From Bacteroides sp. AN502(2024) (lineage in GTDB: Bacteria; Bacteroidota; Bacteroidia; Bacteroidales; Bacteroidaceae), in contig NZ_JBGFSP010000004.1 of NCBI RefSeq assembly GCF_041227145.1, positions 310,001-374,000 on the forward strand: a DNA stretch of 64,000 nucleotides, in the 5' to 3' direction. A program made the position numbers and the translations under genes. The notes below the pieces were generated by a model. It did not search any database. It had not been told where the DNA came from and was given only the letters and a program-made list of their open reading frames with translations. Below are positions 1-7,691 of the stretch, in pieces (the first letter of the stretch is position 1; each line of letters starts with the position of its first letter).

Positions 1-1408
1 TATAATCTTTGCGAAGATTTAAGATTTCTCCTTTCAAATCCTTATAACAGTCCGCCTGTACTTGTGTATATTGTACCATTGTGGCAAGCACTTCATTCAT
101 CTTTTCAAACGTGTCAAAGAACTCTTTGTTGTTTACTAAAAAATTACGAATATGCTCTGTTGATGCTACTAATTGAGTAGATAGACTCTCAGAAACTTGT
201 TTACCTTCTGATATAAACATATCAAATTCTTTCCGCCATACATCACGAGCTTCAGAACCTGTCGGAAAGTGTGTTGTGATAGCTTCTTGGAATTCTCTTT
301 GTAATTCGCTTGCTTTATTCTGATTGCTTACAACAAGTGATAAGCCAGCTGAAAATTCATCAAATTTAGTCAGTAAAGTTTGTATCTGAGTAACTGCGCC
401 CGAAATATTTGTGATAGTGGAGTTTAGTTGTTGCTGATATGTCTGAAACACAGAAAAAGAATCAGAGGAATCTTTCAGTTGCATAAATGTCTCTGCAATT
501 TTGTTGGCGGTTTTTGTCAAGCTCAATTTATTTATCTCTTCCAATACCAAATGTTGCTTTTCCAGATTGTCGTTAAGCAATTCTGCAGAATCTGCATAAG
601 CATCAAGATTACGACCAAACTTGTCAACAAAGTGCCCAAGTACTCCTCGTAAAGAGTTTAGGCTTGAAGCCATACTGTTTGATAGTAGAGGCATCAATTC
701 ACGACGAAGGAAATCAATATATTCCTCTTTTCCTTCATTAGACTTAGATACAGCTTTCTTATATGAAACGGCACTATTAAATACAGTTAGTCCCAATCCC
801 AAAAAACTTGCACTCATGGCGATAACTACCCCATAAAGCAAATGCTGAAGCCCCGTAAACTCTCCACTTGTGCCGAACATCCTTTCGAAATTAATACCCC
901 ATAATCCAGTAATGATTCCGATGAAAGTTCCAGCTAAGCCTAAATAAAGTGGAACATTAAGACTATTATGAATTTCATCCTCTAAAGTGTTTTTTTGGTT
1001 GTCGCATATACTTTCAAGAATTCCCAAGTCTGCGCTAGTTCCTGTATTCTTACATAGATACTCGTTAGTCCTGTTGATAATTACGCAGAACCGTCCTTTC
1101 GCTTTCTTGCCTTCAGGCATTGCAATTAGAGAGAGATTGATATAATCAATTCTTTCTTCTTCAATCTCTGACTTTACATGACGGTTAGGGATATTGGACA
1201 AGAACCTCTGCAATGAACTTTTAGATTTCAATATATCCGGGACAAGAGACGTTTCTTTCAGAAACAGGCTTTCCACTTCATTAAACAAATTTCCAAGTTC
1301 GAAAATCTTAAGTTTTGTTTTAATAAAGCTGGTTATCTGTAATATAACTACAATTATAACAACAACTGTTGCTATAATAAGACCAATGTATTCGTTTATA
1401 TTTTCCAT
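1..1408 (-). CDS. ZorA/MotA/ExbB-like proton-channel-type membrane protein, C-terminus cut by window edge
   Basis: The frame is open from an ATG at 1408 to the left edge (469 codons). One hydrophobic segment lies near residues 9-26 and two more near 152-171 and 188-210. The second contains LGLAGTFIG, the glycine-rich helix typical of MotA/TolQ/ExbB and ZorA subunits; the third is LLYGVVIAMSASF-like. After it comes a polar, probably helical tail of more than 250 residues, as in ZorA, where a long cytoplasmic tail follows the motor part. It starts 13 bp after the NADAR-like gene, so it is the third gene of an operon that begins with a DarT-like toxin. I infer a ZorA-like stator subunit. A MotB/OmpA-like (ZorB) partner would be expected just left of the window, which I cannot see. 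Confidence 0.75.
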   Translation of the reverse strand, partial: MENINEYIGLIIATVVVIIVVILQITSFIKTKLKIFELGNLFNEVESLFLKETSLVPDILKSKSSLQRFLSNIPNRHVKSEIEEERIDYINLSLIAMPEGKKAKGRFCVIINRTNEYLCKNTGTSADLGILESICDNQKNTLEDEIHNSLNVPLYLGLAGTFIGIITGLWGINFERMFGTSGEFTGLQHLLYGVVIAMSASFLGLGLTVFNSAVSYKKAVSKSNEGKEEYIDFLRRELMPLLSNSMASSLNSLRGVLGHFVDKFGRNLDAYADSAELLNDNLEKQHLVLEEINKLSLTKTANKIAETFMQLKDSSDSFSVFQTYQQQLNSTITNISGAVTQIQTLLTKFDEFSAGLSLVVSNQNKASELQREFQEAITTHFPTGSEARDVWRKEFDMFISEGKQVSESLSTQLVASTEHIRNFLVNNKEFFDTFEKMNEVLATMVQYTQVQADCYKDLKGEILNLRKDY

Positions 1409-1421
1409 AAAGTTATGTTAG

Positions 1422-2120
1422 TTATTCGTTGTTATCAAATAAGTTAGCACTTTGTTCTTTTCTTTGCGCCTTTGCTTTGTTTTTTATCTCTTTCTTTAGC
1501 TCCTTGTCTCGTAGTTTCTTTAGCTCCAATTCATCTTTGGTCATGGGTTGATAGCTCCCTAAACCTTCAGGGTAAATCCCCTCGATATAGAGCTTTACAA
1601 GCCCTGCATGTGATAATGGTTTTGAAGCGTCTCTAAAATCGATATTGGTATTGTAATCTAATAGCACAATGTCTTGTTTCTTACTTTGTTCTTTGATACG
1701 CTCTACTACATGGTGTACTTCCGGAATATTGTCAAGCACCCATTTGTATGTGGGTAAATATATCAGCATTCGAGCCTCGAAGTAGCCTAGTAGTTCTTTA
1801 CCATATGCTCCTTTCCGATGTCCTTTTGGCATACCGTACTTACGAACAGTTCTTTTCAGATCTTTCATTGTATCATTCCTGAATGTGGCAAAATCAACGT
1901 CTGCACCTTCAAAAACTTTCAGACCTTGCCACACCGCTTCAACGCACGTTGCTGTCAGACCTTTTGTGAAAGGAATGGGTATATTCATGTGTGGGTAAAA
2001 TGGGCTCAATATCTGCGCATATCTCATATTCGATGTAGATGTGATATCTAATATCGCAGCTTGGGGGAACTCCTCTTGAACCTTTTCTAATTTTCGTTTT
2101 TTGTTTACAACGTATATCAT
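1422..2120 (-). CDS. NADAR-like (DUF6939-type) protein, possible ADP-ribosyl hydrolase antidote
   Basis: A 232-residue soluble protein. Residues about 35-75 read SPFYPHMNIPIP, then TATCVEAVWQGLKVF, which matches the pattern of NADAR/YbiA-like domains (start of the fold, then an xVE-xxxQxxK helix). The last 35 residues are a highly charged Lys/Glu tail. NADAR proteins are known to reverse DarT-type ADP-ribosylation of DNA guanine in DarT2-NADAR toxin-antitoxin pairs. The gene lies 4 bp after a DarT-like gene, so an antidote role is a direct contextual inference. The family name is from memory; the alternative is a conserved protein of unknown function that only shares the fold. Confidence 0.6.
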   Translation of the reverse strand: MIYVVNKKRKLEKVQEEFPQAAILDITSTSNMRYAQILSPFYPHMNIPIPFTKGLTATCVEAVWQGLKVFEGADVDFATFRNDTMKDLKRTVRKYGMPKGHRKGAYGKELLGYFEARMLIYLPTYKWVLDNIPEVHHVVERIKEQSKKQDIVLLDYNTNIDFRDASKPLSHAGLVKLYIEGIYPEGLGSYQPMTKDELELKKLRDKELKKEIKNKAKAQRKEQSANLFDNNE

Positions 2121-2124
2121 AACT

Positions 2125-3381
2125 CTAAAATTTGTCTAAGTTTATTATGTATTCCTTAGAAAGGAATGTTTTTACCATTACCTCTGCTTGGAAGAATGAA
2201 CGTTCATTATCGTCTAAATCAAAATGTGTTCGCACTTTTACCGAGTTGAAATGTATCTGTTCCAAATCAGCGATAGAACTTCCTATATTCACAGGTTCGC
2301 GTTTTATGGTTGCATTTTTATTGGAGTATAATGCACTTGAAATGCAGGCAGCCTTTATGTCAATTATCAGATTAACTGGGTCTTTTATTCTTCCGTCATT
2401 CTTTGCAATATATTTCATTGGATGCTCTCTTGTAAAACTTAGTCGCACATAATCTTGAAGATTTCTGCTTACATCCGGTTGACGGCTTAAGTCACCACCT
2501 CCAGGTCGTGGAATCTTTATGCCATGCTTTTCACAATAAGACCATGAAAGCAAACCACCATACCTCTTAATTAGTGGAATGTTGCTTCTGTCTGTAAAAT
2601 GGTATAAGTACTTGATTTCATTCTTTTGCAGCACATTCAATATATTTTGCCAATCCTCTTTTAATTCGGATGACAAGGCTTCCAATCGTTGTCTTTCTTT
2701 TCGTTCTGCTGCTTCTTTTCGGCGGACTTCATCAGCAAGTCGTTTTGCTTCGGCTTCTCGCCTTTCCCTTTCTTCTCTTTCTTTTTTCTCTTTTTCTTTT
2801 CTTGCCTTTTCCTCCGCTTCTTTCTGCTTTCGTTCTTCTTCCTCTTTACGCAATCTTTCTTCTGCCAGACGTGCAAGTTTCTCCTTTTCAAGTTCTGCAA
2901 CAATCTTATCTAAACGGAATTGAAGCTGCTGATATTTTTCTCGGATGGATAAATCTTTTACTTTGACAATTTTATCAAGGATTTTGTTCAACTTGTTTTT
3001 TGCGTCTTCCGCCTTCCTCCTATCAATCAAAGTCTCTATCTCTGAAAGCAAAGTCTTCGTTTTATCTTCTAAAATCTTAAGTTCACAAGCCTCTTTTTTT
3101 AGTCGTTCTTCTTTCAGTGCTTTCAGATTCAGCACTTCACCAAATTTGTATGCTTGATAGACTGAATTCAGCTTTCTTTCAATAGGTTTAGGAACGGAAA
3201 TCTTGTACCAGTCCATAGAAGAAATTTTCATCTGTTCTCTTTCTTCCTGTACTGTTTTCTTCCGAGCATCTAATTCTTTATCTAACGATTTTGACAATGA
3301 AGCTCTCTTACCGTCATTCTCGTTTGATGACGATGATGTTTGCGTTATGCCCAATATTCGTTTTAACCAATTTAGAAGCAT
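2125..3381 (-). CDS. Coiled-coil protein with C-terminal DarT-like ADP-ribosyltransferase domain
   Basis: I chose the ATG at 3381 (418 residues); the frame is open upstream to 3456 but only with non-ATG starts in what looks like leader. Residues about 90-240 are a long Lys/Glu/Arg coiled coil. The last 160 residues resemble DarT (DUF4433): YLYHFTDRSNIP near residue 258, LQDYVRLSF followed by HPMKY near 308-322, and FFQAEVMV near residue 397, whose Glu would be the catalytic ART glutamate. DarT enzymes use NAD+ to ADP-ribosylate bases in single-stranded DNA. It is first in the operon, followed by the NADAR-like gene (4 bp) and the ZorA-like gene. The coiled-coil fusion is unusual, as typical DarT is about 200 residues. 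I infer a DNA-modifying toxin; the substrate base is unknown. Confidence 0.7.
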   Translation of the reverse strand: MLLNWLKRILGITQTSSSSNENDGKRASLSKSLDKELDARKKTVQEEREQMKISSMDWYKISVPKPIERKLNSVYQAYKFGEVLNLKALKEERLKKEACELKILEDKTKTLLSEIETLIDRRKAEDAKNKLNKILDKIVKVKDLSIREKYQQLQFRLDKIVAELEKEKLARLAEERLRKEEEERKQKEAEEKARKEKEKKEREERERREAEAKRLADEVRRKEAAERKERQRLEALSSELKEDWQNILNVLQKNEIKYLYHFTDRSNIPLIKRYGGLLSWSYCEKHGIKIPRPGGGDLSRQPDVSRNLQDYVRLSFTREHPMKYIAKNDGRIKDPVNLIIDIKAACISSALYSNKNATIKREPVNIGSSIADLEQIHFNSVKVRTHFDLDDNERSFFQAEVMVKTFLSKEYIINLDKF

Positions 3382-3452
3382 TTTTTTAGCTATTCGTTCA
3401 TATATAGCAAGGCGCAGACATTCACCATACGCTTCACGGTTCACCACAAACC

Positions 3453-3508
3453 ACAACTATATATGGGAAGCCTGCGCCCATATCGGGTGCAGCTCCTATA
3501 ATAGTTGT
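3453..3508 (-). other. Nested inverted repeats in the leader of the DarT-like operon
   Basis: Two nested exact inverted repeats are visible: ACAACTAT at 3453-3460 with ATAGTTGT at 3501-3508, and inside it ATATGGG at 3461-3467 with CCCATAT at 3477-3483. They fall in the roughly 190-nt untranslated leader between the predicted promoter (3580-3611) and the chosen ATG (3381). They could fold in the transcript as a regulatory structure or act as an operator. Confidence 0.4.
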
Positions 3509-3579
3509 TGCTCTTTTTGTTCAAGTGGTGATTGTGAAGCTATAGAGCAAATATGTCTTGTGTCTCACGGACTACACTG

Positions 3580-3611
3580 CAAAAGTACTCATTAATACTG
3601 TAATAAAGAAA
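3580..3611 (-). promoter_or_regulatory. Predicted Bacteroides promoter of the DarT-like operon
   Basis: Minus-strand -7 box TACTTTTG (3587 to 3580) with TTTC, close to the TTTG consensus, exactly 20 bp upstream (3611-3608). Transcription would start near 3573, giving a leader of about 190 nt. Confidence 0.5.
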
Positions 3612-3614
3612 CGT

Positions 3615-3806
3615 CTAAGATATAAATCCGAATATTTTTTGTACATTTGCAGAAAATAAAGCGTTCTTTTGATTGATGCAATATTGAGCGAAACACAGAA
3701 TGTCGTTGGTTTCTAAATCGTTACCGATTAAGCAGAAAAGTTCTGTAACACGCTGTGCTTTAATAAGGAAAGACTCTATGTTTTCTTTGGTGTAAGGATA
3801 TAGCAA
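3615..3806 (-). CDS. Small hypothetical ORF or gene remnant upstream of the DarT-like operon
   Basis: A 63-codon frame with normal-looking codon use (for example IGNDLETNDILCF) and no internal Met. The only start inside it is TTG at 3806, and the frame stays open upstream without an ATG until it overlaps the start of the divergent ATPase gene. I do not recognise it. It could be the tail of a lost gene or a short regulator; it lies between the two divergent accessory genes. Confidence 0.3.
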   Translation of the reverse strand: MLYPYTKENIESFLIKAQRVTELFCLIGNDLETNDILCFAQYCINQKNALFSANVQKIFGFIS

Positions 3807-3871
3807 AGTGTTGTCGGTTTGAAAGTGATTGCTAAGCAGTGAAAGAACTGAGTAATAGAAATTTGAAGTAT

Positions 3872-5626
3872 ATGAAAATTAAATCTGTACATATTAAAAA
3901 CGTTAGAGGTTTAGGGGATCACGAGGTTGAACTAAATATGATTCCAAATAAGCCAAGCGTTCTTGTGGCACCAAATGGCTCAGGCAAGTCATCATTTGCA
4001 TTTGCTTTTCAGTGGCTGAATCGTTCGAGGATGAAGATGAATAAGAATGATGCTTATATGGGTGATGAGAATAACTCCCCCAGTATGACAATAAAGACTT
4101 CAGAGCCTGATTTGATTTTGATTGCAGATAAGGATAGAAACGATATTGTCAAGCGATTTGGAATATATGTTATCAATAATAGTTTGACAGCTGTATCACC
4201 TGGAATTGCAAATGGTGGTTTTGCTATGGGTAAAGCTCATTTGAGTGTACCAGAAGTTGTAATGATTGATAGTATTCCTGCCCAAGTTCAACTTGTTGAT
4301 GATTTTGACGATGTGTATTCATTAACAGATGCGCCTGTAGGATATTATCCTGTTATCAATGATTTTCTGTCTGACAATAAGTTTATGGCTGGATTGGATA
4401 TTGAAGCATTGAAATGCACAAAACGCCCAATGACACAAATAACGGATTTTATTGAACGTTCCAAATCTTATAAAGGTACAATAGATGTGCGTCATAGTAT
4501 AATAGAAACAGATGATTATAATAATTTGTTAGCAATTAATGCGATAGCATATGCTATCGAGAAATTCCGATTAAAGACGCCTGAAACTAACAAGGCAAAG
4601 TTATTACTGCGCGCAGTTAGACTTGTAACGCTATATTATAGAAAGGGGGATGAGTTTAAGGCTAGAATGGACTATGCTGAGTATAAAGAGCAAGACCAAG
4701 CCTGCCGAAAACTGTTTGCCGTTCTTAAGCAGACTTGGAATGGAATTGCGCCACATAAAGTGGGCGATAAGGTTAGTTTAAAAATAGGGGATGCACAACG
4801 CATTTCAAATGGAGAACGCGATATTATGGTGTTCTTGGCAAACCTTTACAAAGCAAAGTCTAAGCTTATAAAAGAAAACAATATACTTATTATTGATGAG
4901 GTTTTCGATTATTTAGATGATGCAAACCTGATGGCTGCTCAATTCTATATCACTCAAATGATAAAAGAATTACACAAAGAAGGTAGGAACATCTTTCCAA
5001 TCATATTGAGCCATTTAAATCCGGATTATTACAATCAGCATTATTCTTTTAAGGATTTGAAAGTTTACTATCTTTGTCCACTTCCTCATCCACATGCTAG
5101 TGATAATATGATGAAGCTATTGAGGAAAAGAAAAGAACTTTCAAGGGCTGCTGGACATGGCGCAGAAGAGGATATATCTAAGTATATGCTTCATTTCTAT
5201 AAAGACTATTCGAAGAATATGTCTGGCAATATAGGAGAATGCCCTTCACAATGGGCTGATATAAATGTATTCAAGCAGTATTGTATAGAGCATTTAGATG
5301 CATATCTACAGAATAGAGCATATGATGCATTAGCGGTGTGTGTGGCACTGCGTGAGATTATTGAGAGAAGAGTGTATATACAACTCCAAACTGTGGAGCA
5401 AAAAGATACTTTTTTAAGTAAGCATGGGACTTCAGAAAAACTTGGATATGCAGAAGAGCAAGGTGTTGATGTTCCTGAAATATACTACTTATTAGGGAAT
5501 ATCTATAATGATCCAATGCATGTAGATAATAAAAGCAATAAGCTGATAACTCAGACTCTTTATTCGCGCATGGAAAATAATACCATTAGGAGTATGATTA
5601 AGAACGTGAAAGATAATATAGTATGA
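3872..5626 (+). CDS. SMC/RecF-like AAA ATPase, defence-island type
   Basis: About 584 residues from the ATG at 3872; 11 extra upstream codons are less likely because the usual MKIKSVHIKNVRGL opening begins here. It carries Walker A APNGSGKSS (residues 33-41), an ISNGERD signature near 310, Walker B ILIIDEVFDYLDD near 335, and an SHLN switch near 375. The C-terminal 150 residues are helical, with LREIIERRVY and a YNDPMHVD motif, a pattern I have seen only in poorly characterised ATPases; an RxxxxH HEPN-type nuclease is possible but not shown. It is divergent from the DarT-like operon and no partner follows it, because an insertion sequence starts 84 bp downstream. Overcoming-lysogeny or RloC-type defence is the likeliest role, by inference. 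Confidence 0.65.
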   Translation: MKIKSVHIKNVRGLGDHEVELNMIPNKPSVLVAPNGSGKSSFAFAFQWLNRSRMKMNKNDAYMGDENNSPSMTIKTSEPDLILIADKDRNDIVKRFGIYVINNSLTAVSPGIANGGFAMGKAHLSVPEVVMIDSIPAQVQLVDDFDDVYSLTDAPVGYYPVINDFLSDNKFMAGLDIEALKCTKRPMTQITDFIERSKSYKGTIDVRHSIIETDDYNNLLAINAIAYAIEKFRLKTPETNKAKLLLRAVRLVTLYYRKGDEFKARMDYAEYKEQDQACRKLFAVLKQTWNGIAPHKVGDKVSLKIGDAQRISNGERDIMVFLANLYKAKSKLIKENNILIIDEVFDYLDDANLMAAQFYITQMIKELHKEGRNIFPIILSHLNPDYYNQHYSFKDLKVYYLCPLPHPHASDNMMKLLRKRKELSRAAGHGAEEDISKYMLHFYKDYSKNMSGNIGECPSQWADINVFKQYCIEHLDAYLQNRAYDALAVCVALREIIERRVYIQLQTVEQKDTFLSKHGTSEKLGYAEEQGVDVPEIYYLLGNIYNDPMHVDNKSNKLITQTLYSRMENNTIRSMIKNVKDNIV

Positions 5627-5710
5627 TGCGAGATGAGAGGTGGCTAAAAATATAAGTGGAAAGCTATTTTCTATTCTTTTAAAGTTACAATAGGGATATT
5701 TAGTAAATTT

Positions 5711-5756
5711 GGGTCACCGGTAAAGTCTTGTGGGGTCATCGATAAAATCCTGTGGT
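5711..5756. repeat. Tandem pair of 23-bp repeats at the left end of the IS
   Basis: Copy 1 starts GGGTCACCGGTAAAGTCTTG and copy 2 GGGTCATCGATAAAATCCTG; each is 23 bp and ends GTGG, with no gap between copies. The single right end matches both. Such a duplication may provide two transposase binding sites at one end. Confidence 0.75.
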
Positions 5757-5757
5757 T

Positions 5758-6741
5758 TTATGCATAAATTTTAGTTAGTCTATACAAGAAAAAGGGTATG
5801 TCTATAACCCCTCTAAGTTGTTCTCTGAACTGTTTAACTTTCGCATTAAATGATTCTGCAGCAGCATTTGATGCCCTATTAATATAGAAGTTTAGTATCT
5901 CCTCACTTCTGTCATATAATGTAGCAGCTATTGTGTTAAACGATTCAAATCCAGATTGTTCTACTTCTTGATACCACTTCGCTAAATTGGTTCTTGCTCC
6001 TGCCTTTATCGATCGTTTATTAAAAATCATTCTTAAAGAATGACTAAGTGAATATGCCCGTTTAATATCCGGATATTCTCTGAATAAGACTGTAGCTCTG
6101 AGCTTCTGTGCCTCAGTCCATTTTTCAGCAGATTTGAAAAGCAGATACCGGCTCCTTGCCAATAATTCCTTGCGTGTATCACCATTCTCAAAGGTAAAAG
6201 GGGTATATTTCTTTTTCAGACCTTTAGCTTCCTGCCTGACATCAGTCTCTTCTTGTATAGCTTCCCAACGGTGTCCGATTCTAATTTCCTGTACAGCATC
6301 ACACGCCAGCTTTTGAATATGGAAGCGATCTATCACACGGATAGCCGAGGTGAAACATCTGCGAACGATCTTGCGCATACTTTCTGACAAATCAAGAGTG
6401 ACCTCCCGCACCATCCGAAGTGCTTCTTCAGGGATTTGTTCTAGCACAGCTATGACATCGTCAGCCTTGGTACCCTTGACAATAGCCACGATAGCACCTT
6501 TACCACCGTGTGCCTCTCTGTTGATGATTATAGTATATAACTCACCATTAGAAAGGGAAGTTTCATCAATACTCAAGTACGGTCCCAGGTTCTCGGAAAA
6601 CAGCAGCCAGTTTGCGGCATGGGACAGTTGATCCCACATGCGGTAGTCACTTAGATACTCTTTATATTGCCGCTCAAACTGATCACCGTCAATATGATAA
6701 TAACGTTCAAGAGAGCGGGCCGTAATCGGGTATTTCTCCAA
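5758..6741 (-). CDS. IS transposase, catalytic part (ISAon1/ISL3-like DDE)
   Basis: A 327-residue transposase with the DDE pattern of ISL3-like enzymes: YLSIDETSLSNGELYT near residue 55 (first Asp), VTLDLSESMRKIVR followed by VIDRFHIQKLA near 112-145 (second Asp), and NAAAESFNAKVKQFR near 290 (Glu). It begins at a TTG inside the end of the upstream ORF (35-bp overlap, shifted frame). That frame has a TAA a few codons upstream, so it needs re-initiation or a +1 shift near the TTTTTTAAAA run. The frame is uninterrupted, so the element may be active. Confidence 0.85.
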   Translation of the reverse strand: MEKYPITARSLERYYHIDGDQFERQYKEYLSDYRMWDQLSHAANWLLFSENLGPYLSIDETSLSNGELYTIIINREAHGGKGAIVAIVKGTKADDVIAVLEQIPEEALRMVREVTLDLSESMRKIVRRCFTSAIRVIDRFHIQKLACDAVQEIRIGHRWEAIQEETDVRQEAKGLKKKYTPFTFENGDTRKELLARSRYLLFKSAEKWTEAQKLRATVLFREYPDIKRAYSLSHSLRMIFNKRSIKAGARTNLAKWYQEVEQSGFESFNTIAATLYDRSEEILNFYINRASNAAAESFNAKVKQFREQLRGVIDIPFFLYRLTKIYA

Positions 6742-7093
6742 GCAATCCTTTTAAAAAAGACGCGAATTCTTTTGAATGTCGCGTTCCCTGAGCGGTAAGC
6801 TCAAAAGTGTTACAGATGATAGAACCAGTTTCCTTGTCGAGCCATTTACGACGCCGTACACATAAGCTTACCTTACGGTCACGGATAGGAAAATCACGAA
6901 TATAAACCGGAGGAAGAAAACCTTTGGACTCTAAAGAGTGAACCCTAGAGGACAAGGGAGGAAGATTTTGCTCATCTAAATGAATGGTTAACATTTCAGC
7001 GGTGTTCTCTATTTTAACAATATCAAAACACTCCAACAGGTCAGCTGGGAGTATGAAGCGAGCAAGAACTAAAAGAGTATCGTAACTAGTCAT
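6707..7093 (-). CDS. IS transposase, N-terminal region protein
   Basis: A 128-residue protein matching the short first ORF of Bacteroides ISAon1-type elements. It ends in a basic stretch (VSLCVRRRKWLDKET) and the FELTAQGTRHSKEFASFLKG segment. It probably supplies the DNA-binding part of the transposase, with the catalytic part in the overlapping downstream ORF. Confidence 0.75.
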   Translation of the reverse strand: MTSYDTLLVLARFILPADLLECFDIVKIENTAEMLTIHLDEQNLPPLSSRVHSLESKGFLPPVYIRDFPIRDRKVSLCVRRRKWLDKETGSIICNTFELTAQGTRHSKEFASFLKGLLGEIPDYGPLS

Positions 7094-7290
7094 AAGAGTT
7101 TTTTGAAGGCAAAGATAAGAATTGGAGAGAAGAAGACCACATGATTTTACCGGTGAACCCTATTTTTCCGAACTTTCCTCATCTTCATTAGTACCTAATG
7201 TCACAATAATGAAGAAACACGCTGATAAAGCAATCAGGTAAATACTTGACAACTTGAAAAAAGAATAATCCCATATTAAATCACTGGAAA

Positions 7291-7322
7291 TTTGTATAAT
7301 AAGCAAACGCTTATTATCTTTG
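7291..7322 (+). promoter_or_regulatory. Promoter of the DUF5053 gene with an internal palindrome
   Basis: TTTG at 7291-7294, 20 bp, then TATCTTTG at 7315-7322: a near-perfect Bacteroides promoter. Between the boxes and overlapping the -7 is an exact inverted repeat, ATAATAAGC (7296-7304), AAAC, GCTTATTAT (7309-7317), well placed to be a repressor operator. The ATG follows at 7361. The 130 bp from 7161 to 7290, between the IS end and this promoter, hold no gene I can support. Confidence 0.75.
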
Positions 7323-7360
7323 TGTATCAAATAAGAGTTCTTAGTTTTAATGTTTAACTG

Positions 7361-7616
7361 ATGAAAGATAAAGAAATAGACTGGGATGCTTGTCTGCCAA
7401 CAAAAGAAATGCAAGCTGACTTTAAAAGATTTAAAGGACTGAAAACCGCAGAAGAAAAAGAAGCTTTCAAGAAAGAAATGCAGGATAAATATCACAAACT
7501 GCCGGAAGCACAAAAGGAGGCCTACAAGAAAGCATCTGAAGCCGGGCTAAAAGCAACGGTAAGTGCCTGCAATGATTACATAGAAAGAGCGGAAGAAGCC
7601 ATATTACGTAATAAAC
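7361..7616 (+). pseudogene. DUF5053 gene, 5' part (split by IS66)
   Basis: The first 85 codons of a DUF5053-type protein: charged, helical (FKRFKGLKTAEEKEAFK), ending EEAILRN at the IS66 junction. Joining 7361-7616 directly to 10160-10365 removes the IS and one target copy and gives a continuous 153-residue frame reading EEAILRNKLGELPEA across the junction. The apparent frame that continues to 7753 runs into IS66 sequence. DUF5053 proteins are small, common beside mobile DNA in Bacteroides, and of unknown function. The N-terminal fragment would still be expressed from the intact promoter. Confidence 0.85.
7609..7616. repeat. IS66 target-site duplication, left copy
   Basis: TAATAAAC immediately outside the left inverted repeat; the identical 8 bp follows the right inverted repeat at 10152-10159. 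Eight base pairs is the usual IS66 duplication. Confidence 0.95.
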
Positions 7617-7691
7617 GTAAGCATTCGGTAAACCACGTATTTTCGTCTCCACCTTCCATCATTAACTTTACGTCCAAAAAGCCAAGTTATG

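Larger units (their letters stand above)
5711..7160 (-). mobile_element. Insertion sequence of ISAon1/ISL3-like type
   Basis: Two transposase ORFs are bounded by imperfect inverted ends. The left end reads GGGTCACCGGTAAAGTCTTG from 5711; the right end, read inwards on the minus strand from 7160, is GGGTTCACCGGTAAAATCAT, differing by one inserted T and a few substitutions. I found no clear target duplication, so the outer limits may be off by a few bases. The left end also holds a 23-bp sequence in tandem (5711-5733, 5734-5756). Length is about 1.45 kb. The element lies between the AAA ATPase gene and the DUF5053 gene. Confidence 0.75.

Noticed and set aside
2579..2966. Several plus-strand frames rich in Phe, Leu and Ser
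   Set aside because: They are antisense to the Lys/Glu coiled coil of the DarT-like gene and have no start signals.
7160..7513. Minus-strand frame ending in a membrane-like helix (SSIYLIALSACFFIIVTLG)
   Set aside because: The upstream half is antisense to the DUF5053 gene and its promoter, and no suitable start lies near the helix. At best it is the tail of a lost gene.
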